From: Sideroxydans lithotrophicus
GTDB taxonomy: Bacteria > Pseudomonadota > Gammaproteobacteria > Burkholderiales > Gallionellaceae
Reading direction: 5' to 3'
DNA: 64,000 nucleotides
Assembly: GCA_020723185.1 (NCBI GenBank)
Contig: DYJI01000001.1
Coordinates: 248,001 to 312,000 of the forward strand
Within the stretch, counting starts at the first letter, position 1. The number at the start of each line of letters is the position of its first letter. The notes beneath the pieces were generated by a model. That model was given only the letters and a program-made list of their open reading frames with translations, made no database searches and was not told the origin of the DNA. Below are positions 48,239-57,109 of this stretch, in pieces. The position numbers were made by a program, and so were the translations under genes.

Positions 48239-48504
48239 TCGCCTTCTCCAAAGTAATCGTTGATCAATGCCAGCAAGGCCGCCATCGCTTCTTCCTCGCG
48301 CTCGCCGTTGGTCTCTATGGTGATGGTCGAACCTTTGGCTGCGGCCAGCATCATCACACCCATGATGCTCTTGGCGTTGATGCGCTTGCCGTTGCGCGAC
48401 AGCCACACCTCGCAAGGGAACTGCGAGGCGGTCTGTGTCAGCTTGGCCGATGCCCGTGCATGCAAACCGAGCTTGTTGATGATCTGTGCGTCCTGATTCT
48501 GCAT
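48235..48504 (-). CDS. ptsH: Phosphocarrier protein HPr
   Basis: An 89-residue HPr with the phosphorylated H15 in NKLGLHARASAKL and a conserved S46 in INAKSIMGVMML, the position phosphorylated by HPr kinase where that exists. It passes phosphate from enzyme I to the EIIA protein encoded just upstream. It lies 9 bp downstream of that gene and overlaps ptsI by 4 bp. Confidence 0.96.
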   Translation of the reverse strand: MQNQDAQIINKLGLHARASAKLTQTASQFPCEVWLSRNGKRINAKSIMGVMMLAAAKGSTITIETNGEREEEAMAALLALINDYFGEGE

Positions 48505-48513
48505 TGGATAACC

Positions 48514-48903
48514 TTATTCGTCGCCCATGGTCACGATGCATTCGCGACCGCCTTCCAGCGCGATCCGCGCCAGCTCCGGCATGTTCTTGTTGGGGTGGCA
48601 CACCACACGCAACAGCATCGGCAGGTTCACCCCCGCGACGCCCATGATGTGTTCCTTGCGACACAGTTGTCGAGCCACGTTGCTGGGCGTGGCACCGAAG
48701 ATGTCGGCAAGGATCAGTACGCCGTTGCCTTTGTCCAGTTGCCGGATGAGTTCATGCCCCTCGGCCAGTTTCTGTTGCGGGTCATCGTCGGCATATACCG
48801 ACAGCACTTTCACGTTCTCCGGTGGCCTGCCCAGCACATGCCGCACGCAATCCACCAGACTCTCTCCCAGCGCGTTATGCGCCACCACCAATATGCCGGC
48901 CAT
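48514..48903 (-). CDS. Mannose-family PTS EIIA protein
   Basis: A 129-residue EIIA-man-type domain (AGILVVAHNALGESLVDCVRHVLG) with H9 as the expected phosphoacceptor, and the conserved GVLILADIFGATPSNVA region. It stands alone without IIB/IIC, so it is more likely a regulatory phosphate acceptor than part of a sugar transporter. ATG 48903 overlaps the stop of the small membrane protein gene (TGATG); homologues begin at this Met. Confidence 0.93.
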   Translation of the reverse strand: MAGILVVAHNALGESLVDCVRHVLGRPPENVKVLSVYADDDPQQKLAEGHELIRQLDKGNGVLILADIFGATPSNVARQLCRKEHIMGVAGVNLPMLLRVVCHPNKNMPELARIALEGGRECIVTMGDE

Positions 48904-49103
48904 CAGATGACTCCCAAATAACGTGCGAACAACAATGCCAGGACCAGCAGCACCAACCAGCCGTAGCGCAACAGCCAACCCAAAGTACGCGACTTGAATG
49001 CGTCGTCGGCATTCTCCTCGTCCACGATATCGCGGATCTGCCTGAGCGCATGGTGCGCGACGCTGCGCTCGATGTTCTGTTGCATACGGTCGTCTTCGCT
49101 CAT
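48903..49103 (-). CDS. Small single-span membrane protein of unknown function
   Basis: A 66-residue protein (MSEDDRMQQNIERSVAHHAL at the N-terminus) with an acidic, helical cytosolic part of about 45 residues and one C-terminal transmembrane helix, YGWLVLLVLALLFARYLGV. It fits exactly between apbE (4-bp overlap) and the EIIA gene (1-bp overlap), so it is almost certainly translated. I do not recognise a family. Its tail-anchored layout suggests it tethers or scaffolds a neighbour at the membrane, but this is inference only. Confidence 0.75.
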   Translation of the reverse strand: MSEDDRMQQNIERSVAHHALRQIRDIVDEENADDAFKSRTLGWLLRYGWLVLLVLALLFARYLGVI

Positions 49104-50152
49104 GGCACGGGCATGACGACTGTCATGCTGTCGCTGAATTTTAGGCGCTTCTGCAGGGCTTCGGTGAGATGCACCTTGCCCTCTGCATCGATCAGCAGCG
49201 CGTCGGTCTGATTCATGTCGCGCACCGCCGCGCGCCAGCCGGACAGGCCGGCGATGAAGATGGGCTTTGAGGTCACATCCGACAGCAGCCCGGCGCGTTC
49301 GCCGCGCGCCAGCACGGTCACCGCCTGTACCCCCCGCACGGGCTGGCCGGTGCGGGGATCGAGCAGATGGCAATAGCGTTTGCCGTCCAGCTCGAAATAA
49401 CGCTGGTAATCGCCGGACGTGCCGACGGCCTCGCCGTCGCGCAGTTCGAGCGTGGCGATCGCGCCCGGCTTGCGCGGATGCTGGATGCCGATATGCCACG
49501 GGCGTTTGCCGTGCGTGCCAAGCGCGATCACGTTGCCGCCGATGTTGACCAGCGCGTTGGCTATGCCCTGCTGCTGTAGCAACTCGACCGCGCGATCCAG
49601 CGCATAACCTTTCGCATAGCCACCCAGGTCGACCATGACGGAGGGGTTCTTGCTGCGGACTTGCGCTTCCGTGGTGCCGGGAGCGGGCGGCAGATAGCTC
49701 AAGTCCGTCATCTGCGGGTTCGCCTTGAGCAGCGCCGTGATCCTTTGCGCATCGGGCAGCACCGGCTGGAAGGTGTCCGACTGGAAGCCCCAGGCCTTGA
49801 TAAGCCCGCCGATGGCCGGGTTGAACGTGCCGCCCGATCGCACCGAGAACTGCTCGGCATCCTGCAACAAGGCCACCAGTTCGGGTGTCGCTGCATGCGG
49901 CTTGCCTTGGGCGAACGCCTCGTTCAGTGCCGACAAGGCGGAGGGTTGCCAGGCATGCAGCAGGTCATGCAGGCGCTGGAACTCGGTCATCACGGCCGCC
50001 GCACCCTGGCGCGCTTTGGCTTCTTCCTCGCCGTAGACACTCACTTCGACGATGGTGCCGAACACATAGGCTTGCTCCTGGTAGAGCGGTTCCTTGCCAC
50101 AGCCGGTCAGCACCAGAAGCGTAGCGAGCAGGGCAGCGAATCTGACTATCAT
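49100..50152 (-). CDS. apbE: FAD:protein FMN transferase ApbE
   Basis: A 350-residue lipoprotein (lipobox VLTGC near residue 18) that attaches FMN covalently to Thr or Ser of target flavoproteins such as NqrB/NqrC or RnfG. Family motifs include YVFGTIVEVSVYG, SGGTFNPAIGGLI, VDLGGYAKGYALD, ALVNIGGNVIALG and LLDPRTGQP. Location in the gshA-pts operon is unusual; no flavinylation target or redox pump is in the window. Overlaps both neighbours by 4 bp. Confidence 0.93.
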   Translation of the reverse strand: MIVRFAALLATLLVLTGCGKEPLYQEQAYVFGTIVEVSVYGEEEAKARQGAAAVMTEFQRLHDLLHAWQPSALSALNEAFAQGKPHAATPELVALLQDAEQFSVRSGGTFNPAIGGLIKAWGFQSDTFQPVLPDAQRITALLKANPQMTDLSYLPPAPGTTEAQVRSKNPSVMVDLGGYAKGYALDRAVELLQQQGIANALVNIGGNVIALGTHGKRPWHIGIQHPRKPGAIATLELRDGEAVGTSGDYQRYFELDGKRYCHLLDPRTGQPVRGVQAVTVLARGERAGLLSDVTSKPIFIAGLSGWRAAVRDMNQTDALLIDAEGKVHLTEALQKRLKFSDSMTVVMPVP

Positions 50153-51420
50153 GCCGTCAGTTCCTCAAGCTCGATGGAGGCCGCCAACAGCGCAAGGCGG
50201 GCCACCACGCCGTAAGCGTAGAAGCGGTTCGGCGTGTCGTCCGGTGCGCGGTCCGGGTTGGGCAAGGTGCAGCTGCTCTCGAATGCCAGCGGCACGAAAT
50301 GCATGCCCGGCGCGTTCAGGTTCTCGTCCACCCCGCGACCCGTGTGCACACGGTAGAAGCCGCCGACCACGAAATGGTCGACCATGTACACCACCGGCTC
50401 GGCCACCGCCTCGTTGATCTGCTCGAAGGTGTAGACGCCCTCCTGTACAAGCACATCCGACACCGACAGTCCCTCCTTCACCACCGCCATCTTGTTGCGC
50501 TGCTTGCGGTTGAGGTCGCGCACCTCGCTGGCATCCTTCACCGTCATGATGCCCATGCCGTAGGTGCCGGCATCCGCCTTCACGATCACGAACGGGTCGT
50601 CCTTCACGCCGTATTCCGCGTACTTGGTGCGCATCTTCTGCAGCACCACATCCACCTTGGCGGCCAGACAGTCCTCGCCGGTGCGCGCGTGGAAATCCAC
50701 CTCGCCGCACGACTCGAAATAGGGGTCGATCAACCACGGGTCTATGCCCAGCAACTGCGCGAAATCTGCTGCGACGCGCGAATAGGCCGCGAAGTGGCGC
50801 GACTTGCGTCGCGTGGTCCAGCCGCCCTCCAGCGGCGGCAGCACGTTCTGCTCCAGATTGCGCAGCAACTCGGGTACGCCCGCCGACAGGTCGTTGTTGA
50901 GCAGCACCACACAGGGGTCGAAATCGCCGATCGACAGGCGGTTCCCCTTGCGCGTTATCGGCTCCAGCGTGAGCGTATTGCCATCCGCCAGCTGCAGCTC
51001 GGTGGGCGAGGTGATCTCCGGCAGCAGACTGCCGATACGCACGTTCAAACCGGACTGGCGCAGCACGCGCACCAGCATCGCCACGTTTTGCAGATAGAAC
51101 TGGTTGCGCGTGTGGTTCTCGGGGATCAGCAGTACGCCGCGCGCCTCGGGGCAGATCTTCTCGATCGCGCTCTGCGCCGCATGGATGCACAGCGGCAGGA
51201 AATCCGGGTTCAGGTTGTTGAAGCCGCCGGGGAACAGATTGGTATCCACCGGCGCCAGCTTGAAGCCGCAGTTGCGCAGGTCGACCGAGGCGTAGAACGG
51301 CACCGTGTGTTCCAGCCACTGGGTGCGGAACCAGCGCTCGATATCGGACTGCTTGGCCAGGAAACGCCGCTCCAGATCGAGCAGCGGGCCTTTGAGTGCG
51401 GTGGTGAGATGGGGAACCAT
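50149..51420 (-). CDS. gshA: Glutamate-cysteine ligase, proteobacterial (gshA type)
   Basis: Makes gamma-glutamylcysteine, the first step to glutathione. The 423-residue protein has DTNLFPGGFNNLN, PENHTRN, FDPCVVLLNNDLSAG and KADAGTYGMGIMTVKDASEV, the signature of the betaproteobacterial/nitrosomonad-type glutamate-cysteine ligase that is unrelated in sequence to E. coli GshA. In most relatives gshB follows directly; here apbE takes that place and gshB is not in the window. ATG at 51420. First gene of the six-gene operon to ptsI. Confidence 0.92.
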   Translation of the reverse strand: MVPHLTTALKGPLLDLERRFLAKQSDIERWFRTQWLEHTVPFYASVDLRNCGFKLAPVDTNLFPGGFNNLNPDFLPLCIHAAQSAIEKICPEARGVLLIPENHTRNQFYLQNVAMLVRVLRQSGLNVRIGSLLPEITSPTELQLADGNTLTLEPITRKGNRLSIGDFDPCVVLLNNDLSAGVPELLRNLEQNVLPPLEGGWTTRRKSRHFAAYSRVAADFAQLLGIDPWLIDPYFESCGEVDFHARTGEDCLAAKVDVVLQKMRTKYAEYGVKDDPFVIVKADAGTYGMGIMTVKDASEVRDLNRKQRNKMAVVKEGLSVSDVLVQEGVYTFEQINEAVAEPVVYMVDHFVVGGFYRVHTGRGVDENLNAPGMHFVPLAFESSCTLPNPDRAPDDTPNRFYAYGVVARLALLAASIELEELTA

Positions 51421-51491
51421 GTTGAACCTGCGGAAGACGATGCAGGCATTCTAGCCGATTTGGCATCAGGCAAATGAGGTTGAAGCCCGAA

Positions 51492-52196
51492 TCAATCGGG
51501 GATTCGGCTGCGCAACACGTCGCGGTCGAACCACCATTTGTCGCCCACGATGGCGTCCACCACTTGCGCCAGGCGCGGCAGGAAGATCTGCGGGTCGCGC
51601 AGTTGCAGGTGGTTGAGCCAACGGTCCAGCCCATCCTGATCCTGCACGTTGCTGTGGCGCTGGGCGACCATGCCGATCAGGTTGTTCACCAGGAAGCTCA
51701 TGCTCTCGTGCTTGTCATCGTCGGCGCGCAGGTCGACCACATACCGCGCGGTGATGGCCGCCACTGCCGCGCCGTCCGAGTCGTTCGGTGTCTCGTCCAC
51801 GATGTGGATCAGCATGGCGACCGTCAGCTCCGGATCGACCGGGAACGTCACCGACAACCAGATGCCCATGCCCAGTGCGGAGAGCGAATCCGGCTGTTGT
51901 GCCTGGAACAGCACATCGCAAGCCTCGACCGCATCCGCCCAGGACTCATGCTGCATGCAGGTGAAGAAAGCTTCGCGCGCGATGTCCCACGCTTCCTTGC
52001 GACGCTCCAAGGCGTTCAGCATCTCGGCGACATCGAGTTGCAGTCTGGCGCGTGGCAAGGGGGCGGTCTCATCCGAAGTGGACAGCGCTTGCAGTGCCTC
52101 GGCCAGCTTCCTTTTCAGTGCAGCGCGTTCCTCGTCGCTCATCCCGTCATTGCGGTCGCGCGCCAGCCTGGTGATATCGATGGTCTTCTCTTGCAT
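51492..52196 (-). CDS. Conserved-looking cytosolic protein of unknown function
   Basis: A 234-residue protein beginning MQEKTIDITRLARDRNDGM. It is acidic and predicted to be largely helical, with repeated Ala/Leu-rich helices (EAWDIAREAFFTCMQHESWADAVEACDVLF) of tetratricopeptide-like character but no clear TPR consensus. It has no signal peptide or membrane segment. It lies 71 bp upstream of gshA in the same direction and may share its transcript. I cannot assign a function. Confidence 0.7.
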   Translation of the reverse strand: MQEKTIDITRLARDRNDGMSDEERAALKRKLAEALQALSTSDETAPLPRARLQLDVAEMLNALERRKEAWDIAREAFFTCMQHESWADAVEACDVLFQAQQPDSLSALGMGIWLSVTFPVDPELTVAMLIHIVDETPNDSDGAAVAAITARYVVDLRADDDKHESMSFLVNNLIGMVAQRHSNVQDQDGLDRWLNHLQLRDPQIFLPRLAQVVDAIVGDKWWFDRDVLRSRIPD

Positions 52197-52364
52197 GATC
52201 GGTTCTTTGGGCGTTCAGTGAGTGCGGCAGTGTAAACCATGCCGTAAGTCACGAACCGCCCCGTGCCGATCAAAGTCCCTGCATCAACCCCCGGTATTCA
52301 GGATGCGGTGTGAAGGAAGTCATTGCGGTTCGTCTTGTGTGTCTCCCCGACGTGATGGATGGTT

Positions 52365-54113
52365 TCAGCGCAGCGTTTGCAATTCCTTCTCCGCCTCCGG
52401 ATGACCCAGTGCGCGGGCTTTCTCGAGCCACTGGCGGGCCAGCGCCACGTCGCGCGGGAGATACTGACCGTCGCGGTAATACTGCCCAAGGGTCAGCGCA
52501 GCATGCGGGCTGAATTGGCTGTCCATGGCGGAGGCTTTCTCCAGCAGTCTGGCACCGGCTTGGTCGCGCGGGCCACCGACACCGCGCAGCAGCAAATCGC
52601 CGTAATTGATGAGACCCACGACATTGCCCTGGTCAGCGCTGCGCCGCGCCCATTCGCGTGCCGCGACGGGGTCGGCAGGCACCAGTTCCCCGACTTCGAG
52701 GAAGTTGGCGTAGTTGGCTTGCGCATCAGCATGGCCGCCTTCTGCGGCAGCCCGCATCATGCGCACCGCACGCGGGATGTCTTTTGCCGTATTGGGGCTG
52801 CTGGAGAACAGCAGTATGGACGCGTCGAACTGCGCCTTGACCACGCCGACGTCCGCCGCACGCAGCAGCCAGCGTTCCGCTTCGGCGTGGTCCACCGCGC
52901 CGCCTACCCCCTGCGACAGGCAGAGCGAATAGGAATACATGCCCGGCGCATATCCGGCGGCGGCCGACTTCGCGATCCATTGCCGTCCCGCGACATCGTC
53001 TTTGGTGATAGCCCTGCCGTTGAAATAAGCGTCGGCCAGCAGGTACATCGCCATGCCATCGCCTGCCTCGGCGCCGCGCTTCGCATACGCCAATGCTTTT
53101 TCGCGGTCCTGCGCGATGCCGTATTGCGCACCGTTCACATGGAGTGAAGCGAGGTCGCCATAGAGCTGCGGGAAATCGCGTGCGGCCGATTCATACCATT
53201 GCAGCGCCTGTGCCGTGTCGCGCGGCACGCCGTTGCCAGTCATCAGCGTCTGCGCGGCGAACATCTGCGCCGCGCTGTCCCCGGCCATGGCGGCCGGGCG
53301 CAGATATTCCATCGCGGCGTGCGCATCGGCGGCGAGGCCGCCACGGCCCAGCAACAGCGCGCGGCCGTAGCCGCTCTGCCCGCGCGCGCTGCCCTTGTCC
53401 GCGGCCAGCTTGTACCAGCGCACCGCTTCGGCATCGTTCTTCGTCGTGCCGAGGCCGAACTCGTACATCGTGCCGGCGTTGCCGAGCGCGGTCTCCTCGC
53501 CGCCCTGTGCCGCCTGCAGGGTATAGCGGAAGGCGGCTGCGTCGTCCCTGGCTACGCCGATGCCGTTGGCATACATCGCGCCGAGCGCACTGGCGGCCAG
53601 CACATCCCCGCCGCGGGCGGCCAGCTCATACCACTGCGCCGCGGTGACGGCGTTCTGCTGTGCTGCGCCGACCCCGGCGCGATATGCATCGCCCAGCGTG
53701 CGCGCCACCGTGGCGTCGCCATTGCGCGCGGCGGCTTCCATGCGCTGCAAGATCTCGTAGCCGCTCGGTTCGCGCGGCCGGGACGCGGCCGAGGCGGCTG
53801 CCGCCCTTGCCGCCTGCCGTTCGGCGCGCTCCGCCGCCTCGGCATCGGCCATCGCGCGCTGGAAGGCGGCGAAGCGCGCATCGCGTTCGCGCGCGCGGCG
53901 TTCGTAATAACCGGCGGTCTGCCGCGCCATGTCGGCCTGCGCGCCGGCGATGATGCCGTCGGTGCTGCGCTGTTCGGCGCGCAGCAGCTCGTTCATGCGC
54001 GAACTGAAACGGTCGGCATCGAACTGGCTGCGCCAGTCGGCCTGGGCGGATGCGGCCCAGGCCGACAGCAGCAGGAACAACAGTGGCCGTAGCGTTCTGT
54101 TTTTCATGTTCAC
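52365..54113 (-). CDS. Secreted Sel1-repeat protein
   Basis: A 582-residue protein with a signal peptide (MKNRTLRPLLFLLLSAWAASAQA) and an Arg/Ala-rich helical stretch (about 60-115), then at least ten Sel1-like repeats of about 36 residues from residue 125 to the end. Examples are ALGAMYANGIGVARDDAAAF, YEFGLGTTKNDAEAVRWYKL and YRDGQYLPRDVALARQWLEK. Sel1 repeats form a solenoid for protein-protein contacts, often in the periplasm. It starts 1 bp after the WG-repeat gene ends, so the two are co-translated or at least co-transcribed. Confidence 0.9.
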   Translation of the reverse strand: MNMKNRTLRPLLFLLLSAWAASAQADWRSQFDADRFSSRMNELLRAEQRSTDGIIAGAQADMARQTAGYYERRARERDARFAAFQRAMADAEAAERAERQAARAAAASAASRPREPSGYEILQRMEAAARNGDATVARTLGDAYRAGVGAAQQNAVTAAQWYELAARGGDVLAASALGAMYANGIGVARDDAAAFRYTLQAAQGGEETALGNAGTMYEFGLGTTKNDAEAVRWYKLAADKGSARGQSGYGRALLLGRGGLAADAHAAMEYLRPAAMAGDSAAQMFAAQTLMTGNGVPRDTAQALQWYESAARDFPQLYGDLASLHVNGAQYGIAQDREKALAYAKRGAEAGDGMAMYLLADAYFNGRAITKDDVAGRQWIAKSAAAGYAPGMYSYSLCLSQGVGGAVDHAEAERWLLRAADVGVVKAQFDASILLFSSSPNTAKDIPRAVRMMRAAAEGGHADAQANYANFLEVGELVPADPVAAREWARRSADQGNVVGLINYGDLLLRGVGGPRDQAGARLLEKASAMDSQFSPHAALTLGQYYRDGQYLPRDVALARQWLEKARALGHPEAEKELQTLR

Positions 54114-54114
54114 C

Positions 54115-55788
54115 TCACTGTTTGGCGGCGGCCGGACGCGGGATCTGGCCGTCGATCAGGCGCGTGGTCTTGCATGGGATCCCGCGTTGAGATTCGATGA
54201 TGTATTCCTCGCCGGTCTTGTCTTCGAGGAACTCCTTGAAGGTGTCGTATTCGATGAAGTCGTTCTCGTCCGGTTCATCGGGGGTGAGGACGCCTTCGGC
54301 GATGAAGCGCATGCCGGGCGGAGGTATGCAGCCTGCGGTCGCCAGCACGAACTGCGGATCGCGCATGCTGCGTCCGTCGCGCATCTTGACCTCCACGCCC
54401 AGTGAGACCAGGTGGTAATCGAGCCGGTTGCCGGATTGCCAGGATTCGTCGGCATACAGCCGCGTCACCTGATAGACATGGAAATCCGGCTCTTTCAGCT
54501 CCTTCCAGTCGGCATTGCCGACAGGGCGCAAACCGACGTTGTCATAAAACTCCTGCTCCATCTGCTTCAATTGCGCCAGGCTGCGCGGAGAATCGTCGAA
54601 CCCGCGGACGTAGAGCAGGCCTTTCTTCCGGTCGGTATACATCACCCTGTTGTAGACGAACGGGTAATTGCCAAAGCGCACCTTCTGCCCGTCGGCGTTG
54701 AACACCGTCCCGCCGAGCACGAAGTGCTTGTCATCTATCCATTGCAGTCGGGCGCCCTCGCCGTTGCAATACACGCCCGCCAACTTGGCGATCTTCTTGC
54801 CTTTGTAGTCGAGCAGGTAACCGTAGTCTTTCTTGCCGACTTCGATCTGGGCGAAGATGCGGCCGTTCTCGGCCTGGGTGTAGCAGCGCGCTTCAGGCAG
54901 GGAGGTGATCTTCTTGCCGTTGCGGTCGATCAGCATGCCTACCAGTTCGTACTGGCTGTCCCGCGAAGTGACGACCAATGCCGCGTCGTCATAGAAAGGT
55001 TGCGCCCGGTAGTATTTGGGCTCGATCACCCAGTTACCTGCCGTGTCGATGAAGCCCACGCGTTCCTTTGCCGGGTCGAAGCTGACGGCGAGACCGTTGT
55101 GGAAACCGCTGTCCTCTTCGACAAAGTTGCCGAGGTGTGGCGCATCTGAGAGCAGCTTGCCCTGATGGTCGAAGACCCGGGATACGGAAAGAACTTGCCA
55201 TCCCATTCTGTCCACTTGTTCGCCCATGATGATGTGGCGGTCAGTGATCACGGGATCGTAAATCTTTGCATCCTGTGCGATCACGCGCAGGTCATGCGTC
55301 ATCACGCCGTAGTAATTTTTCCCATCACGCACCGCGAAGAACCTGTAGAGATGGGGCATCTCGGTGGTACCGATATATGTCAGCTCCTGGGCGAAAGACG
55401 GCGCATCGGCGACCTTGTTGCCGCTGCGATCGACGATGTACAGAGGATTCTTGAGATGAAAGCCATTTGTCGGGTAGGCCGTTGCGCCCGGCAAGGGCAG
55501 CATATATTGCATGTTTTGCCAGACCATGAAACGGTTCTCGTCCAGCACCATCACGAACTGGTAGTTGGGTTGCAGCACCCAGTTGCCTTGTTCATCGGTG
55601 ACACCGACCCGCTCGTTGGTCAACGTCGGATGCAATCCGGCTTGCGGGGGCGTCATCTCTTCGCGGAACGGGATGGCCAGCCCGTCGGCGTTGAGCGCGC
55701 CGACAACATTGAAGGTGGCCGCCTGGGCCTGCGGCAGGCAGAGGGACAGCAGCAACAGTGCTGCGATGAATGGTCTTGCGGTTCGCAT
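54115..55788 (-). CDS. Secreted WG-repeat protein
   Basis: A 557-residue protein with a signal peptide (MRTARPFIAALLLLSLCLPQ, cleavage near AQA). It contains WG-type (KWG) repeats such as GVTDEQGNWVLQPNYQF and GFIDTAGNWVIEPKYYRAQPF, and more degenerate ones such as GMLIDRNGKKI and GYLLDYKGKKI, filling about residues 60-385. A C-terminal part with several Cys has no family I know. WG-repeat proteins are generally extracytoplasmic, of unclear role. Follows the lipoprotein gene after a terminator and precedes the Sel1 protein. Confidence 0.88.
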   Translation of the reverse strand: MRTARPFIAALLLLSLCLPQAQAATFNVVGALNADGLAIPFREEMTPPQAGLHPTLTNERVGVTDEQGNWVLQPNYQFVMVLDENRFMVWQNMQYMLPLPGATAYPTNGFHLKNPLYIVDRSGNKVADAPSFAQELTYIGTTEMPHLYRFFAVRDGKNYYGVMTHDLRVIAQDAKIYDPVITDRHIIMGEQVDRMGWQVLSVSRVFDHQGKLLSDAPHLGNFVEEDSGFHNGLAVSFDPAKERVGFIDTAGNWVIEPKYYRAQPFYDDAALVVTSRDSQYELVGMLIDRNGKKITSLPEARCYTQAENGRIFAQIEVGKKDYGYLLDYKGKKIAKLAGVYCNGEGARLQWIDDKHFVLGGTVFNADGQKVRFGNYPFVYNRVMYTDRKKGLLYVRGFDDSPRSLAQLKQMEQEFYDNVGLRPVGNADWKELKEPDFHVYQVTRLYADESWQSGNRLDYHLVSLGVEVKMRDGRSMRDPQFVLATAGCIPPPGMRFIAEGVLTPDEPDENDFIEYDTFKEFLEDKTGEEYIIESQRGIPCKTTRLIDGQIPRPAAAKQ

Positions 55789-55816
55789 CGTTTTCTCCCT
55801 GAAAAGCTAACGCTGG

Positions 55817-55845
55817 AAACAAAACCGCCCGTACGGGACGGGCGG
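55817..55845 (-). terminator. Terminator of the lipoprotein gene
   Basis: On the minus strand CCGCCCGT and ACGGGCGG form an 8-bp stem followed by TTTTGTTT. It lies 20 bp past the lipoprotein stop, before the WG-repeat gene, so the WG-Sel1 pair may depend on read-through or its own promoter. Confidence 0.8.
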
Positions 55846-55864
55846 CTCTGGATGGGTGACGGGA

Positions 55865-56944
55865 TCACTCCGACTTGGCTTTGAACACCAGCATCTCCGA
55901 GGCGGCGTTGAGGTGCTTGAGCGCGGCTTCCCGGTAGGCGGGTTCGTTCATGCGCGCTTCGAAATCCTTGTGCGCATAGGATCCGCCGCCGGACAGCAGG
56001 CTCAAGGCGTTCAGCGCGACCATGCCGACCTGGGTGCCGGTGGAAGTGACGTTCGCCACCTCGTTCACCACATTGTCCCCGGCCAGGATCGGCTTCTTCA
56101 GGAACACGCTGCCGCGGTTGCTATCCACTTGGTATTTGTCGCGACCGATGATCTTGTAGGTCTCGGGATAGAAGGTGACCTTGGATTCCTTGGAGGCGAC
56201 TGCCACCCCCATGCGCGCACTGACGGAAGAGGAAGTTGTGCCGCCCGACTCGGAAACAGAGGCAAAACCCACTACCAGACGCGGGCGCACCAGGGCGGCG
56301 TCGAAGGCGTGCATCAATTCACCTTCCAGATCCATGATGCTCTCGCCGCCCAGTCCGCTGCCGGCCTGGCTGAACACGTTGCCGATGCCGCCCTTGCCGT
56401 CATCCATGGAGAAGTACATCGGCTGGCCGCTGGCGGCGAAGAACAGCGATTCGTCGTTGCCGCCCAGCAGGCTGCCATCCTTGAACGGCGACTTCTTGTC
56501 GAACTTGGCGGCCAGTTTCTTGTAGAAATCGCTCTTGGCCAGTTCGCTCTGCGGCACCACGGTGTAGCCGGCGGCGGTCAGGTCTTTGACGAACTTGGCA
56601 TACATCTGATTGGTGATGTCCTGCATGGTCTTTTCGCTTACGCCCTTCATCGCATAGCTGGCGCTGGCGCTAGAGCGGTTCTTGCTCATCGCGTCATAAC
56701 TGTCGGCCGCACCACCGGTCTTCACCAGGAACTCGACCTGGAAGGTGGGGATGATGACCTTCTTGCCGCTCACCTTGCGGATGTGACGGGAGCCGTCGGA
56801 ATCGGTGAATTCCTTCACCATCGCTTCCTTGTTGGAAGCGAGCTGGTTGTTGTCGAAATACTTCGGGCCGGACGCACAGCCGCTGAGCAGGACGGACGCA
56901 CCGATCAGCAGCGTGCCGAGGGTGGAAAGCTTCTTGAATCCCAT
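55865..56944 (-). CDS. Lipoprotein of unknown function
   Basis: A 359-residue lipoprotein with signal MGFKKLSTLGTLLIGASVLLSGC (lipobox LLSGC). The mature part has HIRKVSGKKVIIPTFQVEFLVKTGG, an Ala/Ser-rich segment, and RPRLVVGFASVSESGGTTSSSVSARMGVAVASKESKVTFYP, suggesting a beta-rich fold with a region repeated in style to outer-membrane-associated proteins. I cannot name the family. The frame to 57058 is longer, but ATG 56944 begins the signal peptide. It lies 165 bp downstream of the NarL-type regulator. Confidence 0.8.
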   Translation of the reverse strand: MGFKKLSTLGTLLIGASVLLSGCASGPKYFDNNQLASNKEAMVKEFTDSDGSRHIRKVSGKKVIIPTFQVEFLVKTGGAADSYDAMSKNRSSASASYAMKGVSEKTMQDITNQMYAKFVKDLTAAGYTVVPQSELAKSDFYKKLAAKFDKKSPFKDGSLLGGNDESLFFAASGQPMYFSMDDGKGGIGNVFSQAGSGLGGESIMDLEGELMHAFDAALVRPRLVVGFASVSESGGTTSSSVSARMGVAVASKESKVTFYPETYKIIGRDKYQVDSNRGSVFLKKPILAGDNVVNEVANVTSTGTQVGMVALNALSLLSGGGSYAHKDFEARMNEPAYREAALKHLNAASEMLVFKAKSE

Positions 56945-57109
56945 GATGTCTCCATTAGTCTGTTTTGGTATCCCTGGCGGCGCGAACCGCCCTCGTGTTG
57001 GTGCGGGAAGGGTCATGCAAAGGTGCTGTACTGCCGCTCGAGGAGTAACCCTTCCCACGTCCGAACTTTATTGAGCGCAAGCGGGTGTCTCAACCCCGCG
57101 TTCGGGGGG

